A program made the position numbers and the translations under genes. The notes under the pieces were generated by a model. The model was not told the DNA's origin and did not search any database. It worked only from the letters and a program-made list of their open reading frames with translations. Shown piece after piece: positions 1-8,989 of a stretch of 64,000 bases of DNA; the first letter of the stretch is position 1, and each line of letters begins with the position of its first letter. The stretch is from Archaeoglobaceae archaeon (GTDB lineage: Archaea > Halobacteriota > Archaeoglobi > Archaeoglobales > Archaeoglobaceae): NCBI GenBank assembly GCA_038734275.1, contig JAVYOO010000002.1, positions 34,911 through 98,910 of the forward strand. Reading direction: 5' to 3'.

Positions 1-601
1 AAGCTGCTTCGTAGCCAGAATCTGGATCAAGTGTATGTGTTGAACCAGAATTCCAGTTATAAGTAGTGGTTGTCGTTATCGGAGACCCATCAACGTAAAT
101 TCTTCCACCATTGGGGTTTACTGTTATCGAAATAGTGGGTGTTTGACTTCTGAACACCGCAACTAAATTGTGAGGAGCATTCATGGTAACAGTATAACTT
201 GGAGATGTTCCGACATTGTTACCATCGAGTTCCCAGTGATCGAATATGTAACCAGAAGATGCAGTTGCAGTCACTGTAACTTGGGTTCCCTGATCATACC
301 AATAACTACCGATTGGTGGATTCGTAGTTCCAGCTCCACTTGGAGAAACTGATATAGTAAGCTTATACTGGTCTTTCCAGTTTGCAGTGTAAGTCGCCGA
401 AGAAGTTACCGTTATTGTTCTCGGATCTGCGGTGCTTCCGTCTGACCATTGCGTAAAGATCTTCTTTACTCCTGAAGCTGCTTCGTAGCCAGAATCTGGA
501 TCAAGTGTATGTGTTGAACCAGAATTCCAGTTATAAGTAGTGGTTGTCGTTATCGGAGACCCATCAACGTAAATTCTTCCACCATTGGGGTTTACTGTTA
601 T
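1..601. repeat. 474-bp direct repeat inside the surface protein gene
   Basis: Bases 1-127 and 475-601 read as the same sequence at an offset of 474 bp (158 codons). The repeat is therefore in frame and copies one whole extracellular module. The near identity at DNA level points to recent duplication or gene conversion. The second copy runs off the window, so the full number of units cannot be seen. Confidence 0.85.
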
Positions 602-2443
602 CTGATATGTCTGAGGAGGAGGAATAACAACAGAACCGTTAGCTCTAACTGAAGATGGCGAATATCGGTAATCCCCTGGAAAAGATGCTGTTACTGACAT
701 CGATGTATTATAGCTTGCAATTGCGGAACATGTCGAAATCGCATAACCATCAGATCCTGTAGTGAAGTAGGGTGGAGAACAAATGCACTCTCCGCCTTCT
801 ATGCTACAACTGAAGTATATTGGCTTGTTAGCAATTGGGTTTGAATTTTCATCCTTCAACTGAGCGATAAAATTTTTCTCTCCCCCTGAATTAATTGTAA
901 AACTCATTGGGGACATGTATATCGTTGTATTGATTTTCTTAACAGTAATTGGTATATCCCTATAAGTGCACCCGGCTAAACTGTCATAACTTGAAGCATA
1001 GGAGTATGCGTAACAGAACCCCACTCTTATATAATGAGTTCCGGGAGTTATGTCTTGTGGAAGTCCAATTGTACAAGTTTTTGTTTGCTCGTTCCCGTAA
1101 TTACCATCTACACCACCATATATTTTACACAACTCCGTTGTTTTCGCCCAACTTCCAAATGCGTTGGCATAAACCATACAACCGCCGCTACATGCATTGT
1201 AGAAAATCCACTTTATCGTCAAATTCGTCGAATCTCCTGGAGCTAAAGTATTTGGACTTGCTGAAGCATAGGTTATTTCAGGATTGCTCGGAACTTCCAC
1301 TTTTACAACTTTTGAGTAGTTTTTCCAGTCAAAATTGTAATCTACGGAACCATTGGAATATTTTACGCCATAAAGACCGAGTTCAAGGTCATAAGTCCCA
1401 AGTCTAGCATCCTTTGGAACATAAAAGTTTCTCGATTTCGTAGACACCCCGTTTGGAACTATTACAGTAGTATCATTTCCAGGGTCATGATAGAAGACGT
1501 TTGCCTCATCACTCTTTTTAATGGTCGCACCCAAAACTATTGGGATATCGTGAATCACGCTACTATTAATTAAATAGCTGATCGTAAAGTTTTTCCCAGG
1601 TTTTACGGATATCGTAGATGGAGAGTAATTTTGTATGTCCATAAAACCTACCGAAAGACTATATTCATTTTTTGTAGAGAGAACATAAGGATAAACTCTA
1701 ATGAGAAATGGATAATTTTGATACCTCACCATAACATATGTTGGATAATTGGTGGAGTAATTGTAAGCTATAAGGCTGCTGCCATCCCCTTTATATATCT
1801 CAATATCAAAGTCTGTTGAAGTTGAACCAATAAGAGAGACGACCCCGGTTTTATCCCAATACAGTTTATTTCCAGGCCAGCTATTTAACTTATACCAATT
1901 ATCATTTTCATTGTAAGTCTTCAGTGTCCCTTCAACTTTTTGCCCATAACTCAAAAAAATCGGTACCTCTTTTTTTCTTCCATCCTCTTTGTCCACCCAT
2001 ACAAGCACACTATAAACATATTTTGTCCATGTTAAATGCATGTTTACGGTTGATTGAGAACTTGTAACCTTTGCAACTATGTTCAACGCTCGGGATGCAC
2101 TTTTCTCTTCGTATTCTACTGAAATGGGAGAAGTTGAACCACATTTAAACGCCAATGTTGTGTCAGTAATATATTCCGAGATATATATACAGACTGTTCC
2201 TCCCGTAAAATTTTTTGCTTCAACTTTAATCTTCTCACCGGTGTTGATGTACTGGTAATAATAAGCAGATTGACCGCTCGCTAAGGATAGAGTAGTTCCA
2301 CCAACCCCCAATACCTGCATAGGGGGGGATGAGCTTGGAGAACTCACTGGAGGAAAGATGTAGGCATCGGATTTACTATGTAAACCCAATAAAACAACCA
2401 AAATTAACACCAAACCAATTAGAGACCTAAATTGTGGGCTCAT
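1..2443 (-). CDS. Secreted surface protein with InlB-type repeats (3' end outside window)
   Basis: The frame is open on the minus strand from ATG 2443 to the window edge, so 814 codons are visible and the C-terminus is missing. The N-terminus is a clear signal peptide (a short polar start, then LIGLVLILVVLLG, then a DAY cleavage-like region). The middle looks like beta-sandwich modules with scattered Cys pairs. From about residue 610 there are repeats of the divergent InlB B-repeat type: NPNGGRIYVDG, then FTQWSDGS, then GYIFDHWELDG and a VAVF end. One repeat starts again at the window edge. The start is backed by a GGGGGTGGC ribosome site just upstream and a TATA-like box near 2497-2505; an in-frame ATG at 2461 is less likely. 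The protein is probably exported and anchored at the cell surface as an adhesin or S-layer-associated protein. The exact role is unknown. Confidence 0.75.
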   Translation of the reverse strand, partial: MSPQFRSLIGLVLILVVLLGLHSKSDAYIFPPVSSPSSSPPMQVLGVGGTTLSLASGQSAYYYQYINTGEKIKVEAKNFTGGTVCIYISEYITDTTLAFKCGSTSPISVEYEEKSASRALNIVAKVTSSQSTVNMHLTWTKYVYSVLVWVDKEDGRKKEVPIFLSYGQKVEGTLKTYNENDNWYKLNSWPGNKLYWDKTGVVSLIGSTSTDFDIEIYKGDGSSLIAYNYSTNYPTYVMVRYQNYPFLIRVYPYVLSTKNEYSLSVGFMDIQNYSPSTISVKPGKNFTISYLINSSVIHDIPIVLGATIKKSDEANVFYHDPGNDTTVIVPNGVSTKSRNFYVPKDARLGTYDLELGLYGVKYSNGSVDYNFDWKNYSKVVKVEVPSNPEITYASASPNTLAPGDSTNLTIKWIFYNACSGGCMVYANAFGSWAKTTELCKIYGGVDGNYGNEQTKTCTIGLPQDITPGTHYIRVGFCYAYSYASSYDSLAGCTYRDIPITVKKINTTIYMSPMSFTINSGGEKNFIAQLKDENSNPIANKPIYFSCSIEGGECICSPPYFTTGSDGYAISTCSAIASYNTSMSVTASFPGDYRYSPSSVRANGSVVIPPPQTYQITVNPNGGRIYVDGSPITTTTTYNWNSGSTHTLDPDSGYEAASGVKKIFTQWSDGSTADPRTITVTSSATYTANWKDQYKLTISVSPSGAGTTNPPIGSYWYDQGTQVTVTATASSGYIFDHWELDGNNVGTSPSYTVTMNAPHNLVAVFRSQTPTISITVNPNGGRIYVDGSPITTTTTYNWNSGSTHTLDPDSGYEAA

Positions 2444-2532
2444 AAAGCCACCCCCTAACATCCTTAACTCCCTAAATTTTTTAGTTTAATACCCCCTATT
2501 TAAATTTTTCGTAGAGTTTGTTTATGATGCTA

Positions 2533-2700
2533 TTATGTTTTATTTCTTTGAGTGAAAAGCAATAATTCTCCTCTCGAGAAGCATACCTTCGATAGATATT
2601 TAGAGGACAATATATTATGAAATGCTCCGAATTCTACACCAACAGCAAGAACTGGAGCGAGGCTAAGAAACAATAGAGCTAAGAGCGCCCCAATTCTCAT
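2533..2700 (-). CDS. Small ORF with signal peptide, possibly a gene remnant
   Basis: A 55-codon frame on the minus strand starts at ATG 2700 after a GGTGAT ribosome site. Its first 20 residues form a textbook signal peptide (MRIGALLALLFLSLAPVLA). The remaining 35 residues (GVEFGAFHN to the end) show no domain that I recognise, with one Cys. It lies between the surface protein and the HEPN gene and is transcribed in the same direction as the surface protein. It could be a true small secreted protein, or the 5' end of a larger secreted protein that has been cut off. The long leftover spacer favours a remnant. Confidence 0.4.
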   Translation of the reverse strand: MRIGALLALLFLSLAPVLAVGVEFGAFHNILSSKYLSKVCFSRGELLLFTQRNKT

Positions 2701-2788
2701 GGAAATCACCAGCTTAAAGGAGTGTTAATAAAATAAAAATTTTTCGTTTTAAATTTTGTCAGAATTTTATCAATCACTGAACAAAAAA

Positions 2789-2797
2789 TCTATAAAC
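2789..2797 (+). promoter_or_regulatory. TATA box of the HEPN/MNT operon
   Basis: The box tctataaac sits in an A-rich context. Its centre is about 25 nt before the GTG at 2817, which suggests a leaderless message starting at that GTG and not at the TTG at 2802. Confidence 0.5.
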
Positions 2798-2816
2798 TTT
2801 TTTGCAAACTCTTTTT

Positions 2817-3170
2817 GTGGAATACGAACTCCACGTTCAAAGGGCTGAAAATGCCTACAAGGCGTTCCTGATCCTTAAAAAAGAGGGATTGATCCAGGAT
2901 GCGATTTCAAGCAGACACTATGCGATAATTCATCTGTGTTATGCTATTCTTTTAAAAAATGGGATCGAGATTCCGAAGACTCACTCAGGTTTAATTGCCC
3001 GCATTTGGAAAATGAGAGAGCAGCTCGGAGTTCATGAGAAGGTTATTGGCCTTATATCAAGGCTGCAGAGCCTGAGAGAGAGCGGTGATTATGGGGTGAT
3101 CTTAAGTGTAGAAGAAAAAGATCTCGAGATCGTTGAAGAAGTTTATAGAGCTTTGAGGGGGCTGGTATGA
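2817..3170 (+). CDS. HEPN-domain protein (toxin side of a HEPN/MNT pair)
   Basis: This is a small all-helical protein of about 117 residues. It has the HEPN pattern SSRHYAIIHLCYAILL followed by KTHSGL, with an R-x5-H in the first motif. HEPN proteins of this size paired with a minimal nucleotidyltransferase act as RNase-type toxins in HepT/MntA systems, where the partner adds AMP to the HEPN protein. The gene overlaps the next one by four bases (ATGA), so the two are co-translated. I chose GTG 2817 because of the TATA spacing; a TTG at 2802 in the same frame would add five residues. Nothing in the sequence suggests inactivation. Confidence 0.75.
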   Translation: MEYELHVQRAENAYKAFLILKKEGLIQDAISSRHYAIIHLCYAILLKNGIEIPKTHSGLIARIWKMREQLGVHEKVIGLISRLQSLRESGDYGVILSVEEKDLEIVEEVYRALRGLV

Positions 3171-3472
3171 TTAAAACCCTGAGTTTAAACGACGTTGCCG
3201 ACATCGTTGAATCTATAAGGAAAAAGCTCCGCGGAAAAGCTCTTGAAGCCTACGTTTTTGGTTCCATCGTCGATGGTTTTGGTGTCACAGATGAATCGGA
3301 TCTGGATCTTCTGATCGTTCCAAAGGAAAAAGTGGACTGGTTTGAATTACTTGAAGATGAAATGATTTCTTTGTTGAATCTGGGAATTGTTTTGCACCTC
3401 CATATTGCTAAAAACGAAAGCTATAGAAGAATTCTGGAAATCGCAAAAGCCAGAGGTGTTAAATTGGTTTAA
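3167..3472 (+). CDS. Minimal nucleotidyltransferase (antitoxin side of HEPN/MNT)
   Basis: This 101-residue protein has the core of the DNA polymerase beta superfamily: GS at residues 32-33, then DESDLDLLIV, with metal-binding Asp45 and Asp47. Proteins like this (MNT, MntA) transfer AMP to their HEPN partner and neutralise it. The ATG overlaps the stop of the HEPN gene, as expected for a two-gene toxin-antitoxin operon. The third catalytic acidic residue is not obvious; the segment LHLHIAKN lies where it would be expected. Confidence 0.8.
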   Translation: MIKTLSLNDVADIVESIRKKLRGKALEAYVFGSIVDGFGVTDESDLDLLIVPKEKVDWFELLEDEMISLLNLGIVLHLHIAKNESYRRILEIAKARGVKLV

Positions 3473-3581
3473 TTAGGCTTTAAAACTGCAATCGACTTTG
3501 CTGTGCGTTTTCTATTCCCAGAACAACTGCGCAAGGTATATGTATTCGGAAATCGAATGCTTTGAAATCAAAAATAGGTGA

Positions 3582-5670
3582 ATGATAAGAGAACTGGTTT
3601 TGTTGGGACTCGTAGTGATTTCTCTTTTCTTAAGCGGTTGTGTCGGAAGTCAAAAGGAAGTCTTGGTTTCAAAGGAAATTTCTGCAGAAGGAGCAACGAT
3701 TTCTTTGCCTGACAGCTCTTTCTCGGTAAGGATTGCAGAAAACACTTTTTCTTCAACGCAGAAAGTTGAGATAGCCAAACCTTCTCAAACTCCAAAACCA
3801 CAGATTGGAAAAGTCTTGGTTTCATATGAGCTCTTATCAAATGCTGAATCTTTCAATAAACCAGTTTTAATAGAGTTCAACGTTACAGAACTGGAAAAAG
3901 GAAGTAAATCGAACAAGACGCTCGAAGAAAAATACGTTGTTGCATACTACGATGAAATTGGTAAAGTATATGTAGAAGTTCCGTTCGAAGTAAACACTGC
4001 AGAGAAGAAAATAGTTGTTAAAACAGATCACTTCTCGCTCTGGGCTCTCATAGGGGTTGAAGACTACGTAGTAGCAACCTCGCCTCATTTTACGATTAGG
4101 TTTTACGATTCCTCGCAAGCTGCGGGTTTGGGTGCGAGAGAGATTTATGGATATGTTGCAAAAGTTAGAGAACTTCTTGAAGATGCCTACAATATTTACG
4201 TCAAAGAGGGTTTCACGCCACCAAAGAACAAGATCTCCGTTTACGTTATCGATGCGGAAGAGTCCCACTACACTCCATTCACTGGAAACATAATAATTAG
4301 CACTAAGAGCTATAGATAACGCAACAAAGCACGAAATTGCACACGAACTTTTCCATCTCTTCCAGAATCAGGAAATGAACATATTTCGAATGAGCATGCA
4401 GAGATGGTGGATTGAAGCCACCGCAGATTACGTAGCTGACAAGCTTGCTTTTAAAACAGGTGAGATGGGAAGTGGAATAAAGCAGAACTACTCTGAATTG
4501 CCTCTATCAACTGTCGACGGAAATCACGAATACGCAACCGCATTCTTTGTAGATTGGCTTGTAAGAGGTGGAGTTCAATTCAGCTCACTTTGGAATGCTG
4601 TAAAGGAACGCTACGCTATAGTTGGCGTCGAAAAAGCCCTTGACGAGTATCTGGCTAAGAACTACAGGTCTTCACTGCTTACGGAGTATTCGAGGTTTAT
4701 TGATTACTTGCTATTCAATAAAAATAGTCCAATAAAAGTTTCTGGCAGCACGTATCCTTCAAGTATGATCTCCACAGCCATGCATTTCTCCGCTGAAGGT
4801 GGTTCTAAGGACGTCAAGGTAAAAATTGATAAGCCTTATTCTTCCAAAGTCGTTGGCATAACTTGCGATGTGCCGAAGGAGCTGAAGTCTCGAGATATAG
4901 CGATCACCGCAACCTCTGGCATCGACAGTCAGGTTTCAGCGAGAGTATATCTGCTTGAAGGAAATGAAAGAGGCAAAGAAAAATTGATTGGAACGATTAA
5001 CGCAGTCAATCGCCCTGTAATGGTCAAGGTTTCAGAGAAAGATGCTGTCTACATCGTTGTTTCAGGCGAAAAAGCAAGTGAAGTTGCTTTTAACGTTACT
5101 GCAAAGGCTATAAAAGCTCAGAGCGTTCCAATTTCCTTCTCGGAAACTTATTCAGTGGGCAAAAACAATCTTAAGGTAAATATTGAAGGTTCAATAGCTG
5201 GACCAATAGAGAAGTCGTCGCTCGGAAAAGCCCATTCTTACTTTGGAAACTCCCTTAATGCGCAAATTTTTGTTAGCAGTGCTTCGATGCCAACTCAAAT
5301 AGAAATCACGCCCAAGCATGAGTTCAGCCTTGGGACAACTTGGCGGGAAGAGACTTCGAATGGCTACGTTTTATACACCATAAGCAACGTAAGATATACC
5401 GTGACTTATTACGATATTGGAGCGGATTGCAAAGTGTTGCCATCAAAGGAAACGAGCTTTACGAAATCATGGACTTACTCGACTGTAACAATTGACACTT
5501 CGAAATGTCAGGGAGGATTTTACCAGATTCTGCTTGCGAAAATAGGCATAGGTTGGGATTACAGTTATGAGGTTGTTGAAATCCGCGGGGGAGTTGAAAA
5601 AGTCGTGGAAAGGAAATCGGACCGAGATGGAAGACTAATTGCGGAAATAAATATCAACAGCCTTTCTTAA
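3582..5670 (+). pseudogene. Secreted zinc metallopeptidase lipoprotein, frameshifted near 4297-4312
   Basis: Two frames together make one protein of about 695 residues. The first (3582-4319) has a lipobox signal peptide (SLFLSGC) and a ZU5-like beta domain ending TDHFSLWALI, then the start of a peptidase domain. It stops at 4317-4319. In the next frame, open from 4297, the protein continues into HEIAHELFHLF at 4330-4362, a classic HExxH zinc site, and then a long C-terminal part up to 5670 with repeated beta-sandwich-like sequence. A single extra base around 4308 explains the break (ISTK then AIDNATKHE). It would be a membrane-anchored extracellular peptidase, of gluzincin or MA-like type. 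The break may be decay, a sequencing error or a +1 programmed frameshift. No other peptidase gene lies next to it. Confidence 0.75.
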
Positions 5671-5692
5671 TTTTTAATTTTTATTTTATATT
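5669..5692 (+). terminator. T-rich archaeal terminator
   Basis: Directly after the peptidase stop are several T runs (ttaatttttaatttttatttt). They fit the T-tract type of archaeal intrinsic termination. No stem-loop is needed or seen. Confidence 0.4.
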
Positions 5693-5757
5693 TTATCCTA
5701 AAAAGAATTTCGAGCTTAATTTGGAAAAATTTATACTCTCATGCTTAACCAAGAGCG

Positions 5758-6390
5758 ATGAATGATCTAATTCCCCTGCTTTCAGTTTACATTTACGTAG
5801 GCTTTCTCGTGCTGATCTCTGAGGGGGCAATAAAAAATGAGCTGATTGGCAGAAAATTTCTGCACATAATGGTCGGCAACATCGCCTTCCTTTTACCATT
5901 CTTCGAGTCCCGCGAGGTGATGACTTTTCTTGCAGCTTTTCCCTTCGTGATCTTAACTTTTTTCATGAGCCCATACTCGCCGATAAGAATTCAAAGCAAA
6001 ACAACGCTCTCTGGACATGCCTTGGGTCTTTTCTACTACTCAATTGCATGGACAATCCTTGCTTTCTTTTTGTTTGAAAGACCCGATGCGATTTCGATGG
6101 GCATCGTCGCAATGTCCTATGGAGACGGCTTTGCCTCGCTGATCGGCACAAAATATGGAAAAAGAAAGTTCAGCATTTTTGGAGCGACAAAAAGTCTTGA
6201 AGGGAGCCTTGCAATGTTTTTGGCAAGCGTTGCGATGTTTGCGGTCATTCAGATTTACTACATTGGAGAAGTTAGCCTTATTATTTTACCTCTCGCAATC
6301 ATTGCAACGATCATAGAAGCCATAACTCCAAAGGGGCTTGACAATCTGAGCGTTTCAATCGCAATAGCCTTGCTTTACGTGATGCTATGA
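5758..6390 (+). CDS. Membrane kinase of the dolichol/phytol kinase family
   Basis: This is a 210-residue protein with about six to seven hydrophobic segments, matching the SEC59/VTE5 family of CTP-dependent polyprenol or phytol kinases and related lipid cytidylyltransferases. Family signatures are RKFLHI near residue 37 and the block MSYGDGFASLIGTKYGK near 120, followed by SLEGSLAMF. The likely role is phosphorylation of an isoprenoid alcohol for salvage or glycan carrier synthesis; the real substrate cannot be told from sequence. A TATA-like box (aatttata, about 5727-5735) lies about 26 nt before the ATG, so the mRNA is probably leaderless. Its stop overlaps the next ATG by four bases, so it is translationally coupled to the kinase that follows. 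Confidence 0.75.
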   Translation: MNDLIPLLSVYIYVGFLVLISEGAIKNELIGRKFLHIMVGNIAFLLPFFESREVMTFLAAFPFVILTFFMSPYSPIRIQSKTTLSGHALGLFYYSIAWTILAFFLFERPDAISMGIVAMSYGDGFASLIGTKYGKRKFSIFGATKSLEGSLAMFLASVAMFAVIQIYYIGEVSLIILPLAIIATIIEAITPKGLDNLSVSIAIALLYVML

Positions 6391-6959
6391 GGTTTATCGT
6401 TGTCGATGGACTTGATGGAGCGGGCAAGGATACGCATGCAAAATTCATAGCTGAGAGGTATAAAGCAATGGGAGAGAGCGTTATCGTTAGAACGCATCCA
6501 AGCGATTCCTATTTCGGTAGAAAGGCAAAAGAGAGCCTTTTAGGCAGAGGAAAGATCAATCACCTGAAGGCATCGATCTTCTATTTCCTCGATGTGATGA
6601 ACTCCTTGCTAAGATACTATAAAAAAGCGGATAACGTTATCTTTGTTCGCTATCTCGGTGGCGTTTTTTATCTGCCCTTTTCGCTTTCAAAAATTCTTTA
6701 TAAGTTCTTCTCAACCATTTTGCCCACTTCAGAATACATGTTCTTCCTCGATGCTGAACCGGAGGTTTTAGCGCAGAGAATTGCAAGTAGGGAAAACAAA
6801 GAAATGTTCGAGAACATCGATGATTTGAGAAAAGTGAGAGAAAAAGCCTTGAAAATTCTCAACGGCTGGCATATTGTTAGAACTGACAGAGAAATCGAAG
6901 AAACAAGGGCTGAAATAGAAAAAATTTTGAATCAACTCGATATGAAGTTTAAAACCTGA
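6387..6959 (+). CDS. Thymidylate-kinase-like nucleotide kinase
   Basis: This 190-residue P-loop kinase has Walker A DGLDGAGKDT at residues 7-16, an RYLGGVFY segment that matches the DRY-type region, and a REN lid. It belongs to the thymidylate kinase family, but the lysine of the usual GxDGxGKsT motif is followed by Asp-Thr, and the usual DR(Y/F) is FVRYLG. The substrate may therefore not be dTMP. Coupling to the polyprenol/phytol-kinase-like gene suggests a role in lipid or isoprenoid phosphate metabolism, but this is inference. The 3' end overlaps the convergent flavoprotein gene by 11 bp. Confidence 0.7.
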   Translation: MRFIVVDGLDGAGKDTHAKFIAERYKAMGESVIVRTHPSDSYFGRKAKESLLGRGKINHLKASIFYFLDVMNSLLRYYKKADNVIFVRYLGGVFYLPFSLSKILYKFFSTILPTSEYMFFLDAEPEVLAQRIASRENKEMFENIDDLRKVREKALKILNGWHIVRTDREIEETRAEIEKILNQLDMKFKT

Positions 6960-8256
6960 GAGCCCTTGCAGAAACTATTATTGGATCCCAGATTGGCGTC
7001 AATGGCGGAGCATAGGCTAAATCGCTGAAAAAGACGTCTTTAGCCTTAAATCCCGCTTGGATCATCACCGCAAATACGTTGATCCTCATTGCAACCTCGC
7101 CACCGATTGCCTGAGCCCCAAGAATTCTCCCGTCGCTGTCCGCAACAACCTTCAGCGTTAAGTCCTTTGCGCCGGGATAATAATGCACTCTCGTTTTAGC
7201 CTTGATCTTAACACTCTTGGCATTGAATCCCTCCGCCCTCGCAGTTTTCTCGGTTAGCCCTGTGGAACCTATTTCGAGATCAAAGAACTTCGTTAGCTGG
7301 GTTCCAAGGACTCCTGGAAATTCCAAGACGCCACCAGCCATATTTACTCCAGCAACGTAGCCCATCTTGTTCGCAGATGGTCCAAGAGGAATCCAGACTC
7401 TTTTTCCAGTAATCAAATGCCTTGTTTCTGCACAATCTCCAGCAGAGAAAACGTTTTCAACGCTTGTTCTCATCTTTTCATCAACCCAAATAGCTCCAGT
7501 TTCTCCAAGCTTACAGCCCAGCATTTTGGCAATTTCAACATTTGGCCTAACGCCTGTAGCGACAATTGCAAGGTCGCACTCATAGCTACCCTTGTCCGTA
7601 ACAACTCTCTCAACCCGATCTTTGCCTTCAAAGGCTTTAACCCCCTCGTTAAGCCTCAATTCAACTCTCTTTTCGAGCTCAGCCTTTACAATTTCCGCCA
7701 TGTCTTTGTCGAGATTTGGCAATGGCTGGTCGAGAAATTCAATAACTGTGGTTTTCTTTCCAAGACTTGCGACCGCTTCAGCCATCTCCAAGCCAATGTA
7801 ACCAGCGCCAACGATCACAATCTTATTAGCCTGATCTACCATTCTTTTAAGCCTTTCAGCATTTGCGGGATGTCTTATCGTTACCACGTTCTCAAGCTCC
7901 ACACCGCTAACCTTTGGAAGCTTTGGCAGAGCTCCAGTAGCGATCAGAAGCTTGTCCCACTCATATTTGCTTTCCTTTCCGTTCTCTCTAACCCGTAAAT
8001 AACCCTCACCAGCCTCAACAACCTTCGCATTTGTCCGAACATCTATCCCCCTCTCCCTCCTGAAGAAATCGGGCGGATAATACACGAGCTTCTCAGCCTT
8101 GCTAATTCCTTCAACAACGTATGGAATACCGCATGGAGCATGGCTTACAAGGCTTGTCTCTTCAAAGACCTTTACGTCCCATTCTGGCTTAATTACCTTT
8201 ATTCTCGACGCAGCACTCATTCCGGCAGCTCCACCGCCTACGATCAAGACTTTCAT
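6949..8256 (-). CDS. CoA-disulfide reductase / NADH oxidase type flavoprotein
   Basis: The protein has 435 residues: an FAD-binding GGGAAG at residues 7-12, a single redox Cys42 in SHAPCGIPY, an NAD(P)H-binding IVGAGYIG near residue 150, the ATG motif IVATGVRPN, and a second FAD contact FSAGDCAE. The lone Cys in this position is typical of CoA-disulfide reductases and peroxide/persulfide reductases (NoxA, CoADR, NSR); disulfide oxidoreductases with a CxxxxC pair lack this pattern. The likely task is thiol redox balance, or reduction of CoA disulfides or persulfides with NAD(P)H in the cytoplasm. A TATA-like box near 8275-8283 fits a leaderless start at ATG 8256. Archaeoglobales carry several paralogues. 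Confidence 0.85.
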   Translation of the reverse strand: MKVLIVGGGAAGMSAASRIKVIKPEWDVKVFEETSLVSHAPCGIPYVVEGISKAEKLVYYPPDFFRRERGIDVRTNAKVVEAGEGYLRVRENGKESKYEWDKLLIATGALPKLPKVSGVELENVVTIRHPANAERLKRMVDQANKIVIVGAGYIGLEMAEAVASLGKKTTVIEFLDQPLPNLDKDMAEIVKAELEKRVELRLNEGVKAFEGKDRVERVVTDKGSYECDLAIVATGVRPNVEIAKMLGCKLGETGAIWVDEKMRTSVENVFSAGDCAETRHLITGKRVWIPLGPSANKMGYVAGVNMAGGVLEFPGVLGTQLTKFFDLEIGSTGLTEKTARAEGFNAKSVKIKAKTRVHYYPGAKDLTLKVVADSDGRILGAQAIGGEVAMRINVFAVMIQAGFKAKDVFFSDLAYAPPLTPIWDPIIVSARALRF

Positions 8257-8296
8257 GCCAAAAATTTGGAAAAGAAGTATTTAACACTTTTCCGGT

Positions 8297-8617
8297 TTAG
8301 CCCAAATAATACTTTGCATGCCTGTCTGGGACTGCAATGGACTCAAAATTCCCCTCATCTCTCTGGTAGAGCCCGCAATAACATCTTCCGTATGTTCTTA
8401 TGTCTTCTTCCGCATAAACACATGGGCAAACGATCATTCTGTCAATTTCCCTTTTACCGGTTGCGAGTCTGCAAGGGCAAATGGCTAAGCCGTATCTTTT
8501 TCTATTTTCGATTAAACCCCTTGCGAATTCTAACAAAATTTCCTTGTCGGGATTCAATTTCCAGCCTTTTCGCTTCGCAACATTTTCGAAGATCTGCAGG
8601 TATTTTTCGACTTCCAT
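8297..8617 (-). CDS. Ferredoxin-thioredoxin reductase catalytic chain
   Basis: This 106-residue protein has the three paired-Cys motifs of the FTR beta chain: CPC at 47-49, CPC at 64-66 and CYC at 79-81. These bind a [4Fe-4S] cluster and form the active disulfide that reduces thioredoxin with electrons from ferredoxin. The third motif is CYC, where plants have CHC, a change that removes the His next to the cluster; stand-alone archaeal FTRs can vary here. There is no variable (alpha) chain beside it. It lies 30 bp after queD in the same direction and may be the last gene of that operon. Confidence 0.85.
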   Translation of the reverse strand: MEVEKYLQIFENVAKRKGWKLNPDKEILLEFARGLIENRKRYGLAICPCRLATGKREIDRMIVCPCVYAEEDIRTYGRCYCGLYQRDEGNFESIAVPDRHAKYYLG

Positions 8618-8647
8618 AATAAAATTAGTTGGGTTTAAAAATAATCT

Positions 8648-8989
8648 TCAAGCTCTTATTTCCGCCCACTTGTCCACGTTCTCCGACACTCTAACTCTTA
8701 CAACGTTCAAACCCCTCGCTTTAAGCTCTTTGAAGACGTGCAAGGCGATGTTCTCAGAGGTGGGGACTTCTATCAATTCGTTTAGCATGCGGTGATCAAA
8801 TTTCTCAAGAACTTCCCTCAAATGCGTCTTTAGCTCAAAGAAGTCGATAACCATTCCGTTCTTGAGTTCACCTTCTACTTCGACGCTAACAACGAAGTTG
8901 TGCCCGTGAACTTTACCGCACTTCTTATGCCCGGGAATCGAATGAGCTGCACTAAAGCTCTCCGAAACTCCAACGACCATCTTCATCAT
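8648..8989 (-). CDS. queD: 6-carboxy-tetrahydropterin synthase family protein
   Basis: This 113-residue enzyme belongs to the 6-pyruvoyl-tetrahydropterin synthase fold. Zinc ligands His16, His28 and His30 are visible. The catalytic Cys24 lies in CxxxHxH (CGKVHGH), the spacing typical of QueD. In archaea this step makes 6-carboxytetrahydropterin from a GTP-derived dihydroneopterin triphosphate for the 7-deazaguanine base of archaeosine. The ATG overlaps the stop of queE, so the two steps of the pathway are coupled. A GGGGTGAG ribosome site precedes the start; a second ATG three bases later is equally possible. Confidence 0.85.
   Translation of the reverse strand: MMKMVVGVSESFSAAHSIPGHKKCGKVHGHNFVVSVEVEGELKNGMVIDFFELKTHLREVLEKFDHRMLNELIEVPTSENIALHVFKELKARGLNVVRVRVSENVDKWAEIRA

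Noticed and set aside
949-1407. A 152-codon plus frame opposite the surface protein
   Set aside because: The minus strand is open over the whole 2.4 kb with a signal peptide and repeats; the plus frame shows no pattern.
7417-7998. A 193-codon plus frame opposite the CoA-disulfide reductase
   Set aside because: Shadow of a clear flavoprotein gene; no motif.
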